Shown piece by piece: positions 22,178 through 34,689 of a stretch of 64,000 bases of DNA. The notes under the pieces were generated by a model, which was not told where the DNA came from, did not search any database, and saw nothing but the letters and a program-made list of their open reading frames with translations. The position numbers and the translations under genes are program-made. Each line of letters starts with the position of its first letter. Positions within the stretch are counted from its first letter, which is position 1. Source of the stretch: Lampris incognitus (Eukaryota; Chordata; Actinopteri; Lampriformes; Lampridae). The stretch lies in NCBI RefSeq assembly GCF_029633865.1, contig NC_079212.1, forward strand, positions 147,080,845 to 147,144,844. The letters are read 5' to 3'.

Positions 22178-22580
22178 GGCATCCGGGTGGCGTAGCGTTC
22201 TATTCCGTTCCCTACCAACACGGATATCACCAGTTCGAATCCCCGTGTTACCTCCGGCTTGGTCGGGCGTCCCTACAGACACAACACAACAGACACTACA
22301 GACACAACACAAGCCGGATGTGGGTATGTGTCCTGGTCGCTGCACTAGCGCCTCCTGTGGTCGGTCGGGGTGCCTGTTTAGGGGGGAGGGGGAACTGGGG
22401 GAATAGCGTGATCCTCCCACACGCTACGTCCCCCTGGTGAAACTCCTCACTGTCGGGTGAAAAGAAGCGGCTGGTGACTCCACGTGTATCAGAGGAGGCA
22501 TGTGGTAGTCTGCAGCCCTCCCCGGATCAGCAGAGGAGGTGGAGCAACGACTGGGACGGCTCGGAAGAGTCGGGGAATGG
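22178..22580 (+). mobile_element. tRNA-derived SINE, family A
   Basis: The head GGCATCCGGGTGGCGTAGCG holds an A box, and AGTTCGAATCCCCG near 22231 is a B box. The body has CACACGCTACGTCCCCCTGG and AGCGGCTGGTGACTCCACGT. It is followed at once by the palindromic MITE at about 22600. Confidence 0.85.
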
Positions 22581-22597
22581 ACGGATACAATCAGCTC

Positions 22598-22955
22598 TGT
22601 GCATAACTGTAGTCCACTGACTTCCGGTTTCTACTGCAGCCGTCACACCAGTTTCCTGCTTGTTGGCGTGTACTATTGACAATGGCATATTGTTCGCAAT
22701 GCCTGCAAGATTTACCATGGATAAATGTCAACCACATGCACACAACTGTCCACACACTTCCACCTGCACCTTCCAGCAAACGGGTGAAACATTTCAAGTT
22801 GTACATATCAAGTTACGTCCACAATAATGAGGCTGAACAGACGGACGGAACTGTGGACGTAACTTGCCAACAGCACACGCCAACAAACAGGAAACTGGCA
22901 TGACCGCTGCAGTAGAAACCGGAAGTCAGTGGACTACAGTTATGCACAAAACCTA
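22598..22955. mobile_element. Palindromic MITE (foldback), single-unit form
   Basis: Arms are inverted: left TGCATAACTGTAGTCCACTG (from 22600), and right GTGGACTACAGTTATGCA (near 22930-22947). The arms extend through CCGGTTTCTACTGCAG and the TTGGCGTGT region. The middle holds one CACTTCCACCTGCACCTTCC unit and a TACGTCCACAATAATGAGG hairpin loop. No coding. A related copy at 35470-36880 carries a large 24-bp array derived from that middle unit. Confidence 0.82.
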
Positions 22956-23164
22956 TTGGGAGAAAAAGGCGAGGAGATGTCTAAAATTCAGCCAACATGC
23001 ACGTCTTTGGCATTTGGGAGGAAAGGCATGTGAACATGGGAACAGCAGACTATGAAGAGCCAGAGGTTGGGAAATGGATTATTCATCTGTAACTGATTTC
23101 AGCCATTATAGATTTTCCAATATTTGATCTTCTATGTGGATTAATGCAATGCATGTCTCCTCCA

Positions 23165-23312
23165 CAGAGATGGGACCATCCATCCATCCATTATCAAACC
23201 AGCTTGTCCTGCTCTCAGGGTGGCAGGGGTGCTGGAGTCTATGCCAGCAGCCACTGGGCAGCAGGTGGGGAGACACCCTGGACAGGCCGCCAGGCCAATG
23301 AGACGAGACCAT
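23165..23312 (-). mobile_element. SINE family B, 3' fragment
   Basis: Starts with CCATCCATCCATTATC, then CTTGTCCTGCTCTCAGGGTG and the GGACAGGCCGCCAGGCCA block shared with the full copies. Confidence 0.75.
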
Positions 23313-23314
23313 AT

Positions 23315-24055
23315 TTACAATAGAGACAATAGAGATGGGACCATATTTATAAAATTCACATATCTTCCTCTTTTCCTACTCAAAAAGAACAAGAAACAGA
23401 CATGCTCCAAAGGCATGGCTGTAATTACACCAGCTGCCATGACACAACTCACCGCAACACACACACGTTTGCAATGACTACACATGAATATGTGGAGGAG
23501 AGAAAAGATAGAACAGAGAAATGAAGACAGACGGTGTGTAATGGCGTGAGGGGGAAAAAGAGAGGATGAGGAGTGATGGAGTAGAGGAGCGTGTGCATCA
23601 GCTTCACTTCCTGTTCATGACTGAATGGTGACCTTTAACCTGCAGCCAAGACCTGCAGCCACACATCAATTTTTATTCAAAGATGGTTAGACCAGCGCAC
23701 TTAGAGACATACTGTATGTGCATGTGAACATGCAAGCACACTGTACATCCATTGCTGTCCAGGGTAGTCATAATGAAGCCGTGTTATTGTTTGTCTACAT
23801 TTGATTTGAGGCTGGACTCAACTGAACTTCTCTCAGATGGTCTGTACTCATAACTTCTATTGTCAATAACCTTTTACACATTTATTTATTTACTGTCATT
23901 CTGATGACAAGTTTACTTTATCTACTACATAATCATGTAGTAAGTAAAGCTACTGAACTGTATTGTTACTGTGCATTTGAAAAATAAACTCTGATTTGAG
24001 TTTAAATCGGCTTCATAACTTTAACTCTGTTGAACACATCTTTACTACATCCCTC
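23315..24055. other. Intergenic sequence, nothing recognised
   Basis: A/T-rich sequence up to the start of the large minisatellite; no ORF or repeat of note. Confidence 0.4.
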
Positions 24056-24079
24056 CATTTTGTTTTTACTCTCTCATCT

Positions 24080-27000
24080 CAGTAATGTTCTTCTCCTTGT
24101 TAATCTGTCTGTCTTGTTCCACATCTCAGTAATGTTCTTCTCCTTGTTAATCTGTCTGTCTTGTTCCACATCTCAGTAATGTTCTTCTCCTTGTTAATCT
24201 GTCTCTTGTTCCACATCTCAGGTCTTCTCGTTAATCTGTCTGTCTTGTTCTACATCTCAGTAATAATCTTCTACTAGTTAATCTGTCTGTCTTGTTCCAC
24301 ATCTCAGTAATGTTCTCCTCCTCATTACTCTTTTTCTATCATCTCAGTAATGTTCTTCTCCTCGTTAAATCTGTCTGTCTTGTTCCACATATCAGTAATG
24401 TTCTTCTCCTTGTTAATGTTTGTTCCACATCTCAGTTATGTTCTCATCCTCGTTACTCTTTTTCTATCATCTCAGTAATGTTCTTCTCCTCGTTAAATGT
24501 CTGTCTTGTTCCACATCTCAGTAATGTTCTTCCCTTTGTTAATCTGTCTGTCTTGTCCTACATCTCAGTAATGTTCTTCTCCTTGTTAATCTGTCTGTCT
24601 TGTTCCACATCTCAGTAATGTTCTTCTCGTTAATGTCTGTCTTGTTCCACATCTCCGTAATGTTCTTCTCCTTGTTAATCTGTCTGTCTTGTTCCACATC
24701 TCAGTAATGTTCTTCTCGTTAATGTCGGTCTTGTTCCACATCTCCGTAATGTTCTTCTCCTTGTTAATCTGTCTGTCTTGTTCCACATCTCAGTAATGTT
24801 CTTCTCGTTAATGTCTGTCTTGTCCCACATCTCAGTAATGTTCTTCTCGTTAATGTCTGTCTTGTCCCACATCTCAGTAATGTTCTTCTCCTTGTTAATC
24901 TGTCTGTCTTGTTCCACATCTCAGTAATGTTCTCCTCCTTGTTAATCTGTCTGTCTTGTTCCACATCTCAGTAATGTTCTCCTCCTTGTTACTCTTTCTC
25001 TCATCTCAGTAATGTTATTCTCTTTGTTAATGTGTCTGTCTTGTTCCACATCTCAGTAATGTTCTTCTCCTTGTTAATCTGTCTGTCTTTTTCCACATCT
25101 CAGTAATGTTCTTCTCCTTGTTAATCTGTCTGTCTTGTTCCACATCTCAGTAATGTTCTTCTCCTTTTTAATCTGTCTGTCTTGTTCTACATCTCAGGAA
25201 TGTTCTCCTCCTTGTTACTCTTTCTCTCATCTCAGTAATGTTATTCTCTTTGTTAATCTGTCTGTCTTGTTCCACATCTCCGTAATGTTCTTCTCCTTGT
25301 TAATCTGTCTGTCTTGTCCCACATCTCAGTAATGTTCTTCTCCTTGTTAATCTGTCTGTCTTGTTCTATGTCTCAGTAATGTTCTCCTCCTTGCTACTCT
25401 CTCTCATCTCAGTAATGTTCTTCTCTTTGTTAATGTGTCTGTCTTGTTCCACATCTCAGTAATGTTCTTCTCCTTGTTAATCTGTCTGTCTTGTTCCACA
25501 TCTCAGTAATGTTCTTCTCATTGTTAATGTGTCTGTCTTGTTCCACATCTCAGTAATGTTCTCCTCCTTGTTACTTTCTCTCATCTCAGTAATGTTCTCT
25601 TTGTTAATGTGTCTGTCTTGTTCCACAGCTCAGTAATGTTCTTCTCCTTGTTAATCTGTCTGTCTTGTTCCACATCTCAGTAATGTTCTTCTCCTTGTTA
25701 ATCTGTCTCTTGTTCCACATCTCAGGTCTTCTCGTTAATCTGTCTGTCTTGTTCTACATCTCAGTAATAATTTTCTACTTGTTAATCTATCTGTCTTGGT
25801 CCACATCTCAGTAATGTTCTCCTCCTCATTACTCTTTTTCTATCATCTCAGTAATGTTCTTCTCCTCGATAAATCTGTCTGTCTTGTTCCACATATCAGT
25901 AATGTTCTTCTCCTTGTTAATGTTTGTTCCACATCTCAGTTATGTTCTCATCCTCGTTACTCTTTTTCTATCATCTCAGTAATGTTCTTCTCCTCGTTAA
26001 ATGTCTGTCTTGTTCCACATCTCAGTAATGTTCTTGTCCAAGTTAATCTGTCTGTCTTGTTCCACATCTCAGTAATGTTCTTCTCGTTAATGTCTGTCTT
26101 GTTCCACATCTCCGTAATGTTCTTCTCCTCGTTAATCTGTCTGTCTTGTTCCGCATCTCAGTAATGTTCTTCTCGTTAATGTCTGTCTTGTTCCACATCT
26201 CCGTAATGTTCTTCTCCTTGTTAATCTGTCTGTCTTGTTCCACATCTCCGTAATGTTCTCCTCCTTGTTAATCTGTCTGTCTTGTTCCACATCTCAGTAA
26301 TGTTCTTCTCCTTGTTAATCTGTCTGTCTTGTTCCACATCTCAGTAATGTTCTTCTCCTTGTTAATCTGTCTCTTGTTCCACATCTCAGGTCTTCTCGTT
26401 AATCTGTCTGTCTTGTTCTACATCTCAGTAATAATTTTCTACTTGTTAATCTGTCTGTCTTGGTCCACATCTCAGTAATGTTCTCCTCCTCATTACTCTT
26501 TTTCTATCATCTCAGTAATGTTCTTCTCCTCGTTAAATCTGTCTGTCTTGTTCCACATATCAGTAATGTTCTTCTCCTTGTTAATGTTTGTTCCACATCT
26601 CAGTTATGTTCTCATCCTCGTTACTCTTTTTCTATCATCTCAGTAATTTTCTTCTCCTCGTTAAATGTCTGTCTTGTTCCACATCTCAGTAATGTTCTTG
26701 TCCTCGTTAATCTGTCTGTCTTGTTCCACATCTCAGTAATGTTCTTCTCCTTGTTAATCTGTCTGTCTTGTTCCACATCTCCGTAATGTTCTTCTCCTTG
26801 TTAATCTGTCTGTCTTGTTCCACATCTCAGTAATGTTCTTCTCGTTAATGTCTGTCTTGTTCCACATCTCCGTAATGTTCTCCTCCTTGTTAATCTGTCT
26901 GTCTTGTTCCACATCTCAGTAATGTTCTTCTCCTTGTTAATCTGTCTGTCTTGTTCCACATCTCAGTAATGTTCTTCTCCTTGTTAATCTGTCTGTCTTG

Positions 27001-28825
27001 TTCCACATCTCAGTAATGTTCTCCTCCTTGTTAATCTGTCTGTCTTGTTCCACATCTCAGTAATGTTCTTCTCCTTGTTAATCTGTCTGTCTTGTTCCAC
27101 ATCTCAGTAATGTTCTCCTCCTTGTTACTCTTTCTCTCATCTCAGTAATGTTCTTCTCTTTGTTAATCTGTCTGTCTTGTTCCACATCTCAGTAATGTTC
27201 TTCTCCTTGTTAATCTGTCTGTCTTGTTCCACATCTCAGTAATGTTCTTCTCCTTGTTAATCTGCCTGTCTTGTTCTACATCTCAATAATGTTCTCCTCC
27301 TTGTTACTCTTTCTCTCATCTCAGTAATGTTCTTCTCTTTGTTAGTTTGTCTGTCTTGTTCCACATCTCAGTAATGTTCTTCTCCTTGTTAATCTGTCTG
27401 TCTTGTTCCACATCTCAGTAATGTTCTTCTCCTTGTTAATCTGCCTGTCTTGTTCTACATCTCAATAATGTTCTCCTCCTTGTTACTCTTTCTCTCATCT
27501 CAGTAATGTTCTTCTCTTCGTTAATCTGTCTGTCTTGTTCCATATCTCAGTAATGTTCTTCTCCTTGTTAATCTGTCTGTCTTGTTCCACATCTCAGTAA
27601 TGTTCTCCTCCTTGTTACTCTTTCTCTCATCTCAGTAATGTTCTTCTCTTCGTTAATCTGTCTGTTTTGTTCCATATCTCAGTAATGTTTTTCTCCTTGT
27701 TAATCTGTCTGTCTTGTTCTACATCTCAGTAATGTTCTCCTCCTTGTTACTCTTTCTCTCATCTCAGTAATGTTCTTCTCCTTGTTAATCTGTCTGTCTT
27801 GTTCTACATCTCCGTAATGTTCTCCTCCTTGTTACTCTCTCTCATCTCAGTAATGTTCTTCTCTTTGTTAATGTGTCTGTCTTGTTCCACAGCTCAGTAA
27901 TGTTCTTCTCCTTGTTAATCTGTCTGTCTTGTTCTACATCTCAGTAATGTTCTCCTCCTTGTTACTCTCTCTCATCTCAGTAATGTTCTTCTCCTTGTTA
28001 ATGTGTCCGTCTTGTTCCACATCTCAGTAATGTTCTTCTCCTTGTTAATCTGTCTGTCTTGTTCCACATCTCAGTAATGTTCTCCTCGTTAGTTTGTCTG
28101 TCTTGTTCCACATCTCCGTAATGTTCTTCTCCTTGTTACTCTCTCTCCTCAGTAATGTTCTTCTCCTTGTTAATCTGTCTGTCTTGTTCTACATCTCAGT
28201 AATGTTCTCCTCGTTACTCTCTCTCATCTCAGCAATGTTATTCTCTTTGTTAATCTGTCTGTCTTGTTCCACATCTCAGTAATGTTCTCCTCGTTAATCT
28301 GTCTGTCTTGTTCCATTTCTCCGTAATGTTCTTCTTGTTAATCTGTCTGTCTTGTGCTACATCTCAGTAATGTTCTCTTCCTTGTTACTCTTTCTCTCAT
28401 CTCAGTAATGTTCTTCTCTTTGTTAATGTGTCTGTCTTGGTCCACATCTCGGTAATGTTCTTCTCCTTGTTAATCTGTCTGTCTTGTTCCTCATCTCAGT
28501 AATGTTCTTCTCCTTGTTAATCTGTCTATCTTGTTCCACATCTCAGTAATGTTCTTCTCTTTGTTAATCTGTCTGTCTTGTTCCACATCTCAGTAATGTT
28601 CTCCTCCTTGTTAATCTGTCTGTCTTGTTCCACATCTCAGTAATGTTCTTCTCTTTGTTAATCTGTCTGTCTTGTTCCACACCTCAGTAATGTTCTCCTC
28701 CTTGTTAATCTGTCTGTCTTGTTCCACATCTCAGTAATGTTCTTCTCTTTGTTAATCTGTCTGTCTTGTTCCACATCTCAGTAATGTTCTCCTCCTTGTT
28801 AATCTGTCTGTCTTGTTCCACATCT
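24080..28825. repeat. Large 47-bp minisatellite (about 100 units)
   Basis: Consensus AATGTTCTTCTCCTTGTTAA then TCTGTCTGTCTTGTTCCACA and TCTCAGT, with 34-47 bp variants (TGTTACTCTTTCTCTCATCT type, and short TTCTCGTTAATGTCTG type). A composite block containing the rare GGTCTTCTCGTTAATCTG variant recurs at 24221, 25725 and 26389, so higher-order units of about 664 and 1504 bp are present. The C/T-rich plus strand is asymmetric. Open frames within it are repeat translations. Confidence 0.95.
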
Positions 28826-28829
28826 CTGT

Positions 28830-30065
28830 GTATGAGGTGGGCCAGAGAAACAAACTTGACTTTAAATGAAACTCCTCATGTGAGTCTAGTGAGGTGCGTC
28901 TCTGTCGTCTGGATCCACCACGCTCATCTGATCTGGACCTGTACAGATCAGCCCGTTCATCTGACTCTCCTCAACTCACTGAGATGGACGTTTGTTAGAC
29001 ATGCTCAATGCTTCACAAACAGAACGCTGAAGTAGTCTAGATCCTGGATGTCTCCCCAGCGCGGTGATCCCACATAAGAAACACAATACGGTGAGTGACC
29101 ATCAGTCATTCTGTCTTTCAGTCGACCTACAGACACCTGCAGACACCTACAGACACCTACAGACACCTGCAGACCGCCTTCTGAGGCTCTGGCATATTAA
29201 TGACACTAGGTGTGCAATGGACCATGGGTAATGAAAACAGCTGTAATATCGATTGATGGTTACACACACATACTGAAGTGTTTGTGTATGCGTGCATGTG
29301 TGTGTGTGTTAGCGTGCACACGTGTGAGTTGTGTGTTATCCTCAGCTATACATTATGATTTGAGGAAAGAGATTTTTGTTAGAAGTTCACCCACATTCTC
29401 CAAACTCATCTTCTACACCTGCTGAGTAAAGGACCCCTCCTGGTAATGTAATACATTACAACAATACTATCCCGTCACCTTCTACTCAAACTGAACAAAT
29501 CACAGACCTGTATTCATGCTTAGTCTCAGGCGACACCTGCTGGTCAGGAGCCTTCACTGCAGCTCCAGCTTTCTGCACACTGAGCTGAGTTAAATGGATG
29601 ACATTAAGACCACACGTTCAAAACTTTAAAACTTAAAAAAAAAGTGTTTAACATATTTAATGTTTTGTCACTGGATTTATCAACTGTCATTTTTTTTACA
29701 TTACGGTGAACACAACGCTGGAGACACACCTGAGACGTCTCATGATTTAGCAAGACCCAAGTCACAACCCATCACCTCCTCTTTGTGCCCAACCAACCAT
29801 GGCACCATGGTGCAACATATGCAGTGTGTGTGTGTGTGTGTGTGTGTGTTTCCCAAAGATTCCCATGTCATTCTCAAAGTTCCCTCCTCAGAACAGGAAC
29901 CATGCTCTCCCCTTATCCCATTACGACAATTGCCAAGGCTGGTGCTCACACAAAGACGTGTGTGTGGACGCTTGCCCACGTGCATGTACACGCGCACAAA
30001 CACATACACAAAGCTATACTAAAACACATTTACATGGACGATTGCACACAAATACACTGGTGCAC

Positions 30066-30119
<54 letters not shown>

Positions 30120-30525
30120 ATTTCAGAATCAGTCCTTTAGAAGTAACAGAAGAGGGGAACAAACCTCCACCAGTGCTGGCGGACTGTAAAGGCCTGTCAG
30201 TTCCAGCAGCTTGTGTTGGGCCAAAGGGAAGCAGCAGGATTCAGCTCGGGGCCTCCTAACAGGCCATTCTTCCTGGAAATGGGCCCTCACACATAGATCT
30301 GAATGCACTGGCTGCTAATCTGCCGGGGCTGTGGGAGTGGGAGTCTGCTCTGCATGCAGGGGCTCGCCTGCTGATGCTCACGGTCCTGACATCATCCGCT
30401 CCCCATTAACTGGTTTGTTCCTTTTGTCTCTCTGTCCGAGTTTCTAGTGAATTAAAGAACCGTATGAATACTTTAAAAGTGTAAATATATACACATATAA
30501 TACATGTAAAATATATACACATATA
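28830..30525. other. Intergenic sequence with dinucleotide repeats
   Basis: Holds (TG)n near 29826-29850 and (AC)n near 30068-30114. Bases 30150-30440 are a GC-balanced, non-repetitive block that stands out from its surroundings. No gene is recognised. Confidence 0.5.
29112..29178. repeat. CAGACACCTA tandem repeat
   Basis: About five copies of an 11-12 bp unit ACAGACACCTAC/GC. Confidence 0.85.
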
Positions 30526-30529
30526 ATAC

Positions 30530-30662
30530 ATTCATTCATCCATTATCCAAACCGCTTATCCTGCTCTCAGGGTCACGGGGATGCTGGAGCCTATCCCAGC
30601 AGTCATTGGGTGGCAGGCGGGGAGACACCCTGGACAGGCCGCCAGGCCATCACAGGGCTAAA
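30530..30662 (-). mobile_element. SINE family B, 3' fragment
   Basis: ATTCATCCATTATCCAAACC then GCTTATCCTGCTCTCAGGGT, followed by the shared CCTGGACAGGCCGCCAGGCC block. Truncated at about 30660 by, or next to, a hairpin element. Confidence 0.8.
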
Positions 30663-30663
30663 C

Positions 30664-30850
30664 AGTGTGTGAGAGTGTAGCTGAGAACTATGGCCTACAC
30701 ACCCTCTCTTACGACCGTGTAGGCCATAATTCATAATACACAGCCTTTCATAAGGCGGTGTAGGCCATGATGAGAGTTACGGCCTACACTGCCTGGTGGA
30801 GGGGCCGTGTATGCCAACGTTCTCATAATTCTCAGCCACACTACATAATA
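30664..30850. mobile_element. Small foldback element
   Basis: Outer arms AGTGTAGCTGAGAACTATG (near 30673) and its imperfect complement near 30825-30845. Inner TATGGCCTACAC and GTGTAGGCCATA repeats make further hairpins. Non-coding; flanked on both sides by ATATACACATATAATACA repeats. Confidence 0.6.
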
Positions 30851-31499
30851 CATACAATAATACATATAGAATAAAATATATACACATATAATACGTATAA
30901 AATATATACACATATAATACATATAGAATAAAATATAAGAGCCTGTAGAAGTTTTCATGCCCTGCCCCATATGTTGTCTGACCCCAACCAATATGGACTC
31001 TGTCCCCCGATGCCGTGTGGGGACGTGGTGTTGTTATTTACCACACAACAACAGCATGAGCTTGTGTTTGTGGCGGTCTCACCCAGTAACGTCCATGCAG
31101 TGTCTTTGCCCATGTCTTAACTTTGTCTTCATTTGATGGCTGGGAGAGCTTGGTCTGCTGCGTCCTGTGGGCCCAGGGACCACAGCCCTGCCTGGAGCTG
31201 TGCCCGAAGAGGAAACACCGAGGGCGGTCTGACAGGATGCAGAAGCGGGGCAGGCTAAGCTAACTGCTAGCCCATGCAGACCGGCGGTTCTGATAACAAC
31301 AAGGGAGGTCTGGCGGCGGCCTCGCCTAGCCTTGACTGTGTTTTTGGTGTTGTCGTGGGGAGTGCGGGGAGGTGTGTTGAAGGTGTCTGGCTGGGACAGC
31401 TGGCACTGGATCGGCTGGGGGAGCCTGGTCTGCTGCGTCCGGTGGGCCAAGGACCACGGACCCTGATCGGAGCTAGAAGGAAGGAGGAGTTTAGATATA

Positions 31500-33117
31500 C
31501 ACTACCGTTCAAAAGTTTGGGATCACATTGAAATGTCCATATTTTTGAAGGAAAAGCACTGTACTTTTCAATGAAGATAACTTTAAACTAGTCTTAACTT
31601 TAAAGAAATACACTCTATACATTGCTAATGTGGTAAATGACTATTCTAGCTGCAAATGTCTGGTTTTTGGTGCAATATCTACATAGGTGTATAGAGGCCC
31701 ATTTCAAGCAACTATCACTCCAGTGTTCTAATGGTACAATGTGTTTGCTCATTGGCTCAGAAGGCTAATTGATGATTAGAAAACCCTTGTGCAATCATGT
31801 TCACACATCTGAAAACAGTTCAGCTCGTTACAGAAGCTACAAAACTGACCTTCCTTTGAGCAGATTGAGTTTCTGGAGCATCACATTTGTGGGGTCAATT
31901 AAACGCTCAAAATGGCCAGAAAAAGAGAACTTTCATCTGAAACTCGACAGTCTATTCTTGTTCTTAGAAATGAAGGCTATTCCATGCGAGAAATTGCTAA
32001 GAAATTGAAGATTTCCTACACCGGTGTGTACTACTCCCTTCAGAGGGCAGCACAAACAGGCTCTAACCAGAGTAGAAAAAGAAGTGGGAGGCCGCGTTGC
32101 ACAACTGAGCAAGAAGATAAGTACATTAGAGTCTCTAGTTTGAGAAACGGACGCCTCACAGGTCCCCAACTGGCATCTTCATTAAATAGTACCCGCAAAA
32201 CACCAGTGTCAACATCTACAGTGAAGAGGCGGCTGCGGGATTCTGGGCTTCAGGGCAGAGTGGCAAAGAAAAAGCCATATCTGAGACTGACCAATAAAAG
32301 AAAAAGATTAAGATGGGCAAAAGAACACAGACATTGGACAGAGGAAGACTGGAAAAAAGTGTTGTGGACGGATGAATCCAAGTTTGAGGTGTTTGGATCA
32401 CAAAGAAGAACGTTTGTGAGACGCAGAACAAATGAAAAGATGCTGGAAGAATGCCTGACGCCATCTGTTAAGCATGGTGGAGGTAATGTGATGGTCTGGG
32501 GTTGCTTTGGTGCTGGTAAGGTGGGAGATTTGTACAGGGTAAAAGGGATTCTGAATAAGGAAGGCTATCACTCCATTTTGCAACGCCATGCCATACCCAG
32601 TGGACAGCGCTTGATTGGAGCCAATTTCATCCTACAACAGGACAATGACCCTAAACGCACCTCCAAATTGTGCAAGAACTATTTAGAGCAGAAGCAGGCA
32701 GCTGGTATTCTATCGGTAATGGAGTGGCCAGCGCAGTCACCAGATCTGAACCCCATTGAGCTGTTGTGGGAGCAGCTTGACCGTATGGTACGCAAGAAGT
32801 GCCCATCCAACCAATCCAACTTGTGGGAGCTGCTTCTGGAAGCGTGGGGTGCAATTTCTCCAGATTACCTCAACAAATTAACAGCTAGAATGCCAAAGGT
32901 CTGCAATGCTGTAATTGCTGCAAATGGAGGATTCTTTGACGAAAGCAAAGTTTGATGTAAAAAAAATCTTATTTCAAATACAAATCATTATTTCTAACCT
33001 TGTCAATGTCTTGACTCTATTTTCTATTCATTTCACAACATATGGTGGTGAATAAGTGTGACTTTTCATGGAAAACACAAAATTGTTTGGGTGATCCCAA
33101 ACTTTTGAACGGTAGTG
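31500..33117 (+). mobile_element. Tc1-type DNA transposon, apparently intact
   Basis: Perfect 27-bp terminal inverted repeats (31500-31526 and 33091-33117, beginning CACTACCGTTCAAAAG), each next to a TA dinucleotide, the standard Tc1/mariner target duplication. It encloses one uninterrupted 347-codon transposase. Total length is 1618 bp. No damage is visible, so this copy may have moved recently. Confidence 0.95.
31912..32955 (+). CDS. Tc1-type transposase (DD38E spacing)
   Basis: A 347-residue protein, the usual length for the family, with a purine at -3 (AAAATGG). Residues 1-110 form a bipartite paired-type helix-turn-helix DNA-binding region (EGYSMREIAKKLKISYTGVY is helix 2-3) with a GRPR AT-hook-like motif at 59-62. 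Catalytic residues are visible: D154 (LWTDESKF), D244 (LQQDNDPKRTS) and E283 (SPDLNPIELLW). There are 38 residues between D244 and E283, giving DD38E rather than the DD34E of Sleeping Beauty-like elements. The family's usual PKH reads PKR. It cuts and pastes its own element at TA sites. It lies inside the intact inverted repeats. Confidence 0.95.
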   Translation: MARKRELSSETRQSILVLRNEGYSMREIAKKLKISYTGVYYSLQRAAQTGSNQSRKRSGRPRCTTEQEDKYIRVSSLRNGRLTGPQLASSLNSTRKTPVSTSTVKRRLRDSGLQGRVAKKKPYLRLTNKRKRLRWAKEHRHWTEEDWKKVLWTDESKFEVFGSQRRTFVRRRTNEKMLEECLTPSVKHGGGNVMVWGCFGAGKVGDLYRVKGILNKEGYHSILQRHAIPSGQRLIGANFILQQDNDPKRTSKLCKNYLEQKQAAGILSVMEWPAQSPDLNPIELLWEQLDRMVRKKCPSNQSNLWELLLEAWGAISPDYLNKLTARMPKVCNAVIAANGGFFDESKV

Positions 33118-33119
33118 TA

Positions 33120-34000
33120 TGTGTTAGTTGGATATATGTGTTCTTGTAGTTTTTGGATGTGTGTGTTTGTCTTTGTGTTGCACTGCTGTGGGCTGGGGGA
33201 AACCATGTATCATTTCATTTCGTGTGTGCAAGTACACGAAACGAAATGACAAAAAATGAAATGAAAGTGTTCCTGATAACTCAACGTCCCAGCAGGCCAA
33301 GGGACGTCTGCAGAAGAACCCATATAGGGAGGTTTTATAACCCATCTGTTAACTGGTGGAAGATGCAGATTACAGAAGAGCAGCAGGTGGAGGAGGTACA
33401 ACTAAGAATGTACAAAGGAAATGAAAACATCTTTGTCATCCCTTCTTCTGTTTGCTTCATGCGTGTTAACATCGGGCCCCTCTGGAGCCAAACGTGAAGC
33501 AGAAACCTCAGGTCCTAATCTGAAGAGAGGGGGGTTTGGTGAACATGGTTCACATAGAAAACCTGTTATCAGAGACAACGGAGGTCGGATTACGACGGAA
33601 AATGCCATAAAGATAATTCCATAAAATAAAACATCGGCTGCAACCATAGTCATTTAGTCAGGGGCCACCGGCCTGTGTTAATACGTTGTTCTGTTAAGAT
33701 TGCGTCATAGATCCTTCAGTTAAACGGAATAGTCCTAATTTCATTTTTGGGCAGATTGGATTATTAGCAGGGTAAATGGCAGCAAATGTCCGAATCCATC
33801 ACGGAATGAGGCTTTGTGTTTCATCCATCTGAAACGGGAGGTTTTAAAACAGTGTTTAGCCTCTCGGATTACAAGAGATGGTCAGAACAAACCCAGATGA
33901 GTTTTTACATGAGACCTAATATGACTTCAAATCGCTTCAGTCAAATACTGCCCTCTGCTGGAGGGGACATACAGTAGCCCCCACTTAACCTCAGCCAGAT
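33120..34000. other. Intergenic sequence, nothing firm
   Basis: Contains a short palindrome at about 33205-33250 (TTTCGTGTGTGCAAGTACACGAAA). No gene or repeat family recognised. Confidence 0.4.
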
Positions 34001-34006
34001 GATTTA

Positions 34007-34506
34007 CACCACGTGTCCAAATGTATGTTGACACCCCATCTAGTGAGTGGATTTGGGTATTTCAAACATCCGTTGCTGGTAGACGCATAAAATCCAGCAC
34101 AGCCATGCAGTCTCCATAGACAAACAATGCCCCCGTGCACAAAGCAAGGTCCATAAAAACATGGTTTGGTTTGGTGAGTTTGGTGTGGAAGAACTTGACT
34201 GGCCTGCACAGAGCCCTGACCTCAACCCCATCCAGCACCTTTGGGATGAATTGGAAGGCCAACTGTGATCCAGGCCTTCTCCCCAACATCAGTGCCCGAC
34301 TTCACTGATGCTCTTGTGGCTGAATGGGAGTGAATCCCAGCAGCCACGTTCCGAAATCTAGTGGAAAGCCTTCCCAGAAAAGTGGAGGCTTATAGCAGCA
34401 AAGGGAGGACTGACTCCATATTTTTGCCCATGGTTTTGGAATGACATGTTCAACAAACAAATATAGGTGTGATGATCTGGTCTCCACATACTTTGGCCAT
34501 GTAGTG
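34007..34506 (+). mobile_element. Internally deleted Tc1-type element
   Basis: Ends CACCACGTGTCCAAATGTATG (left) and CATACTTTGGCCATGTAGTG (right) are inverted copies of a Tc1 terminus; TA precedes the left end, and the right one is mutated to TC. The interior near 34197-34260 encodes QSPDLNPIQHLWDELEG-type transposase end with frame breaks, so only the 3' part of the gene survives. Confidence 0.8.
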
Positions 34507-34689
34507 TCTCAACCCAACCAACTGTGTGTCCATCCACATTTTGCTGAGGAAGAGATGAGTTATCATCAGTTTTGCTTCCATTTCATGGTTAAATATTCTG
34601 TATTGTTAACTGCTTTCTTCACTCGGCTGATACGAACTTAAAACTCAAGTCAAAAGAGAAAACTGATATTGATATCCATCAGAGTAGTT

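Noticed and set aside
22190..22245. tRNA-like sequences in SINE heads (also near 1233, 58003, 60760, 61194 and others)
   Set aside because: They have degenerate A and B boxes but do not fold as full tRNAs and are fused to SINE bodies with repeated tails.
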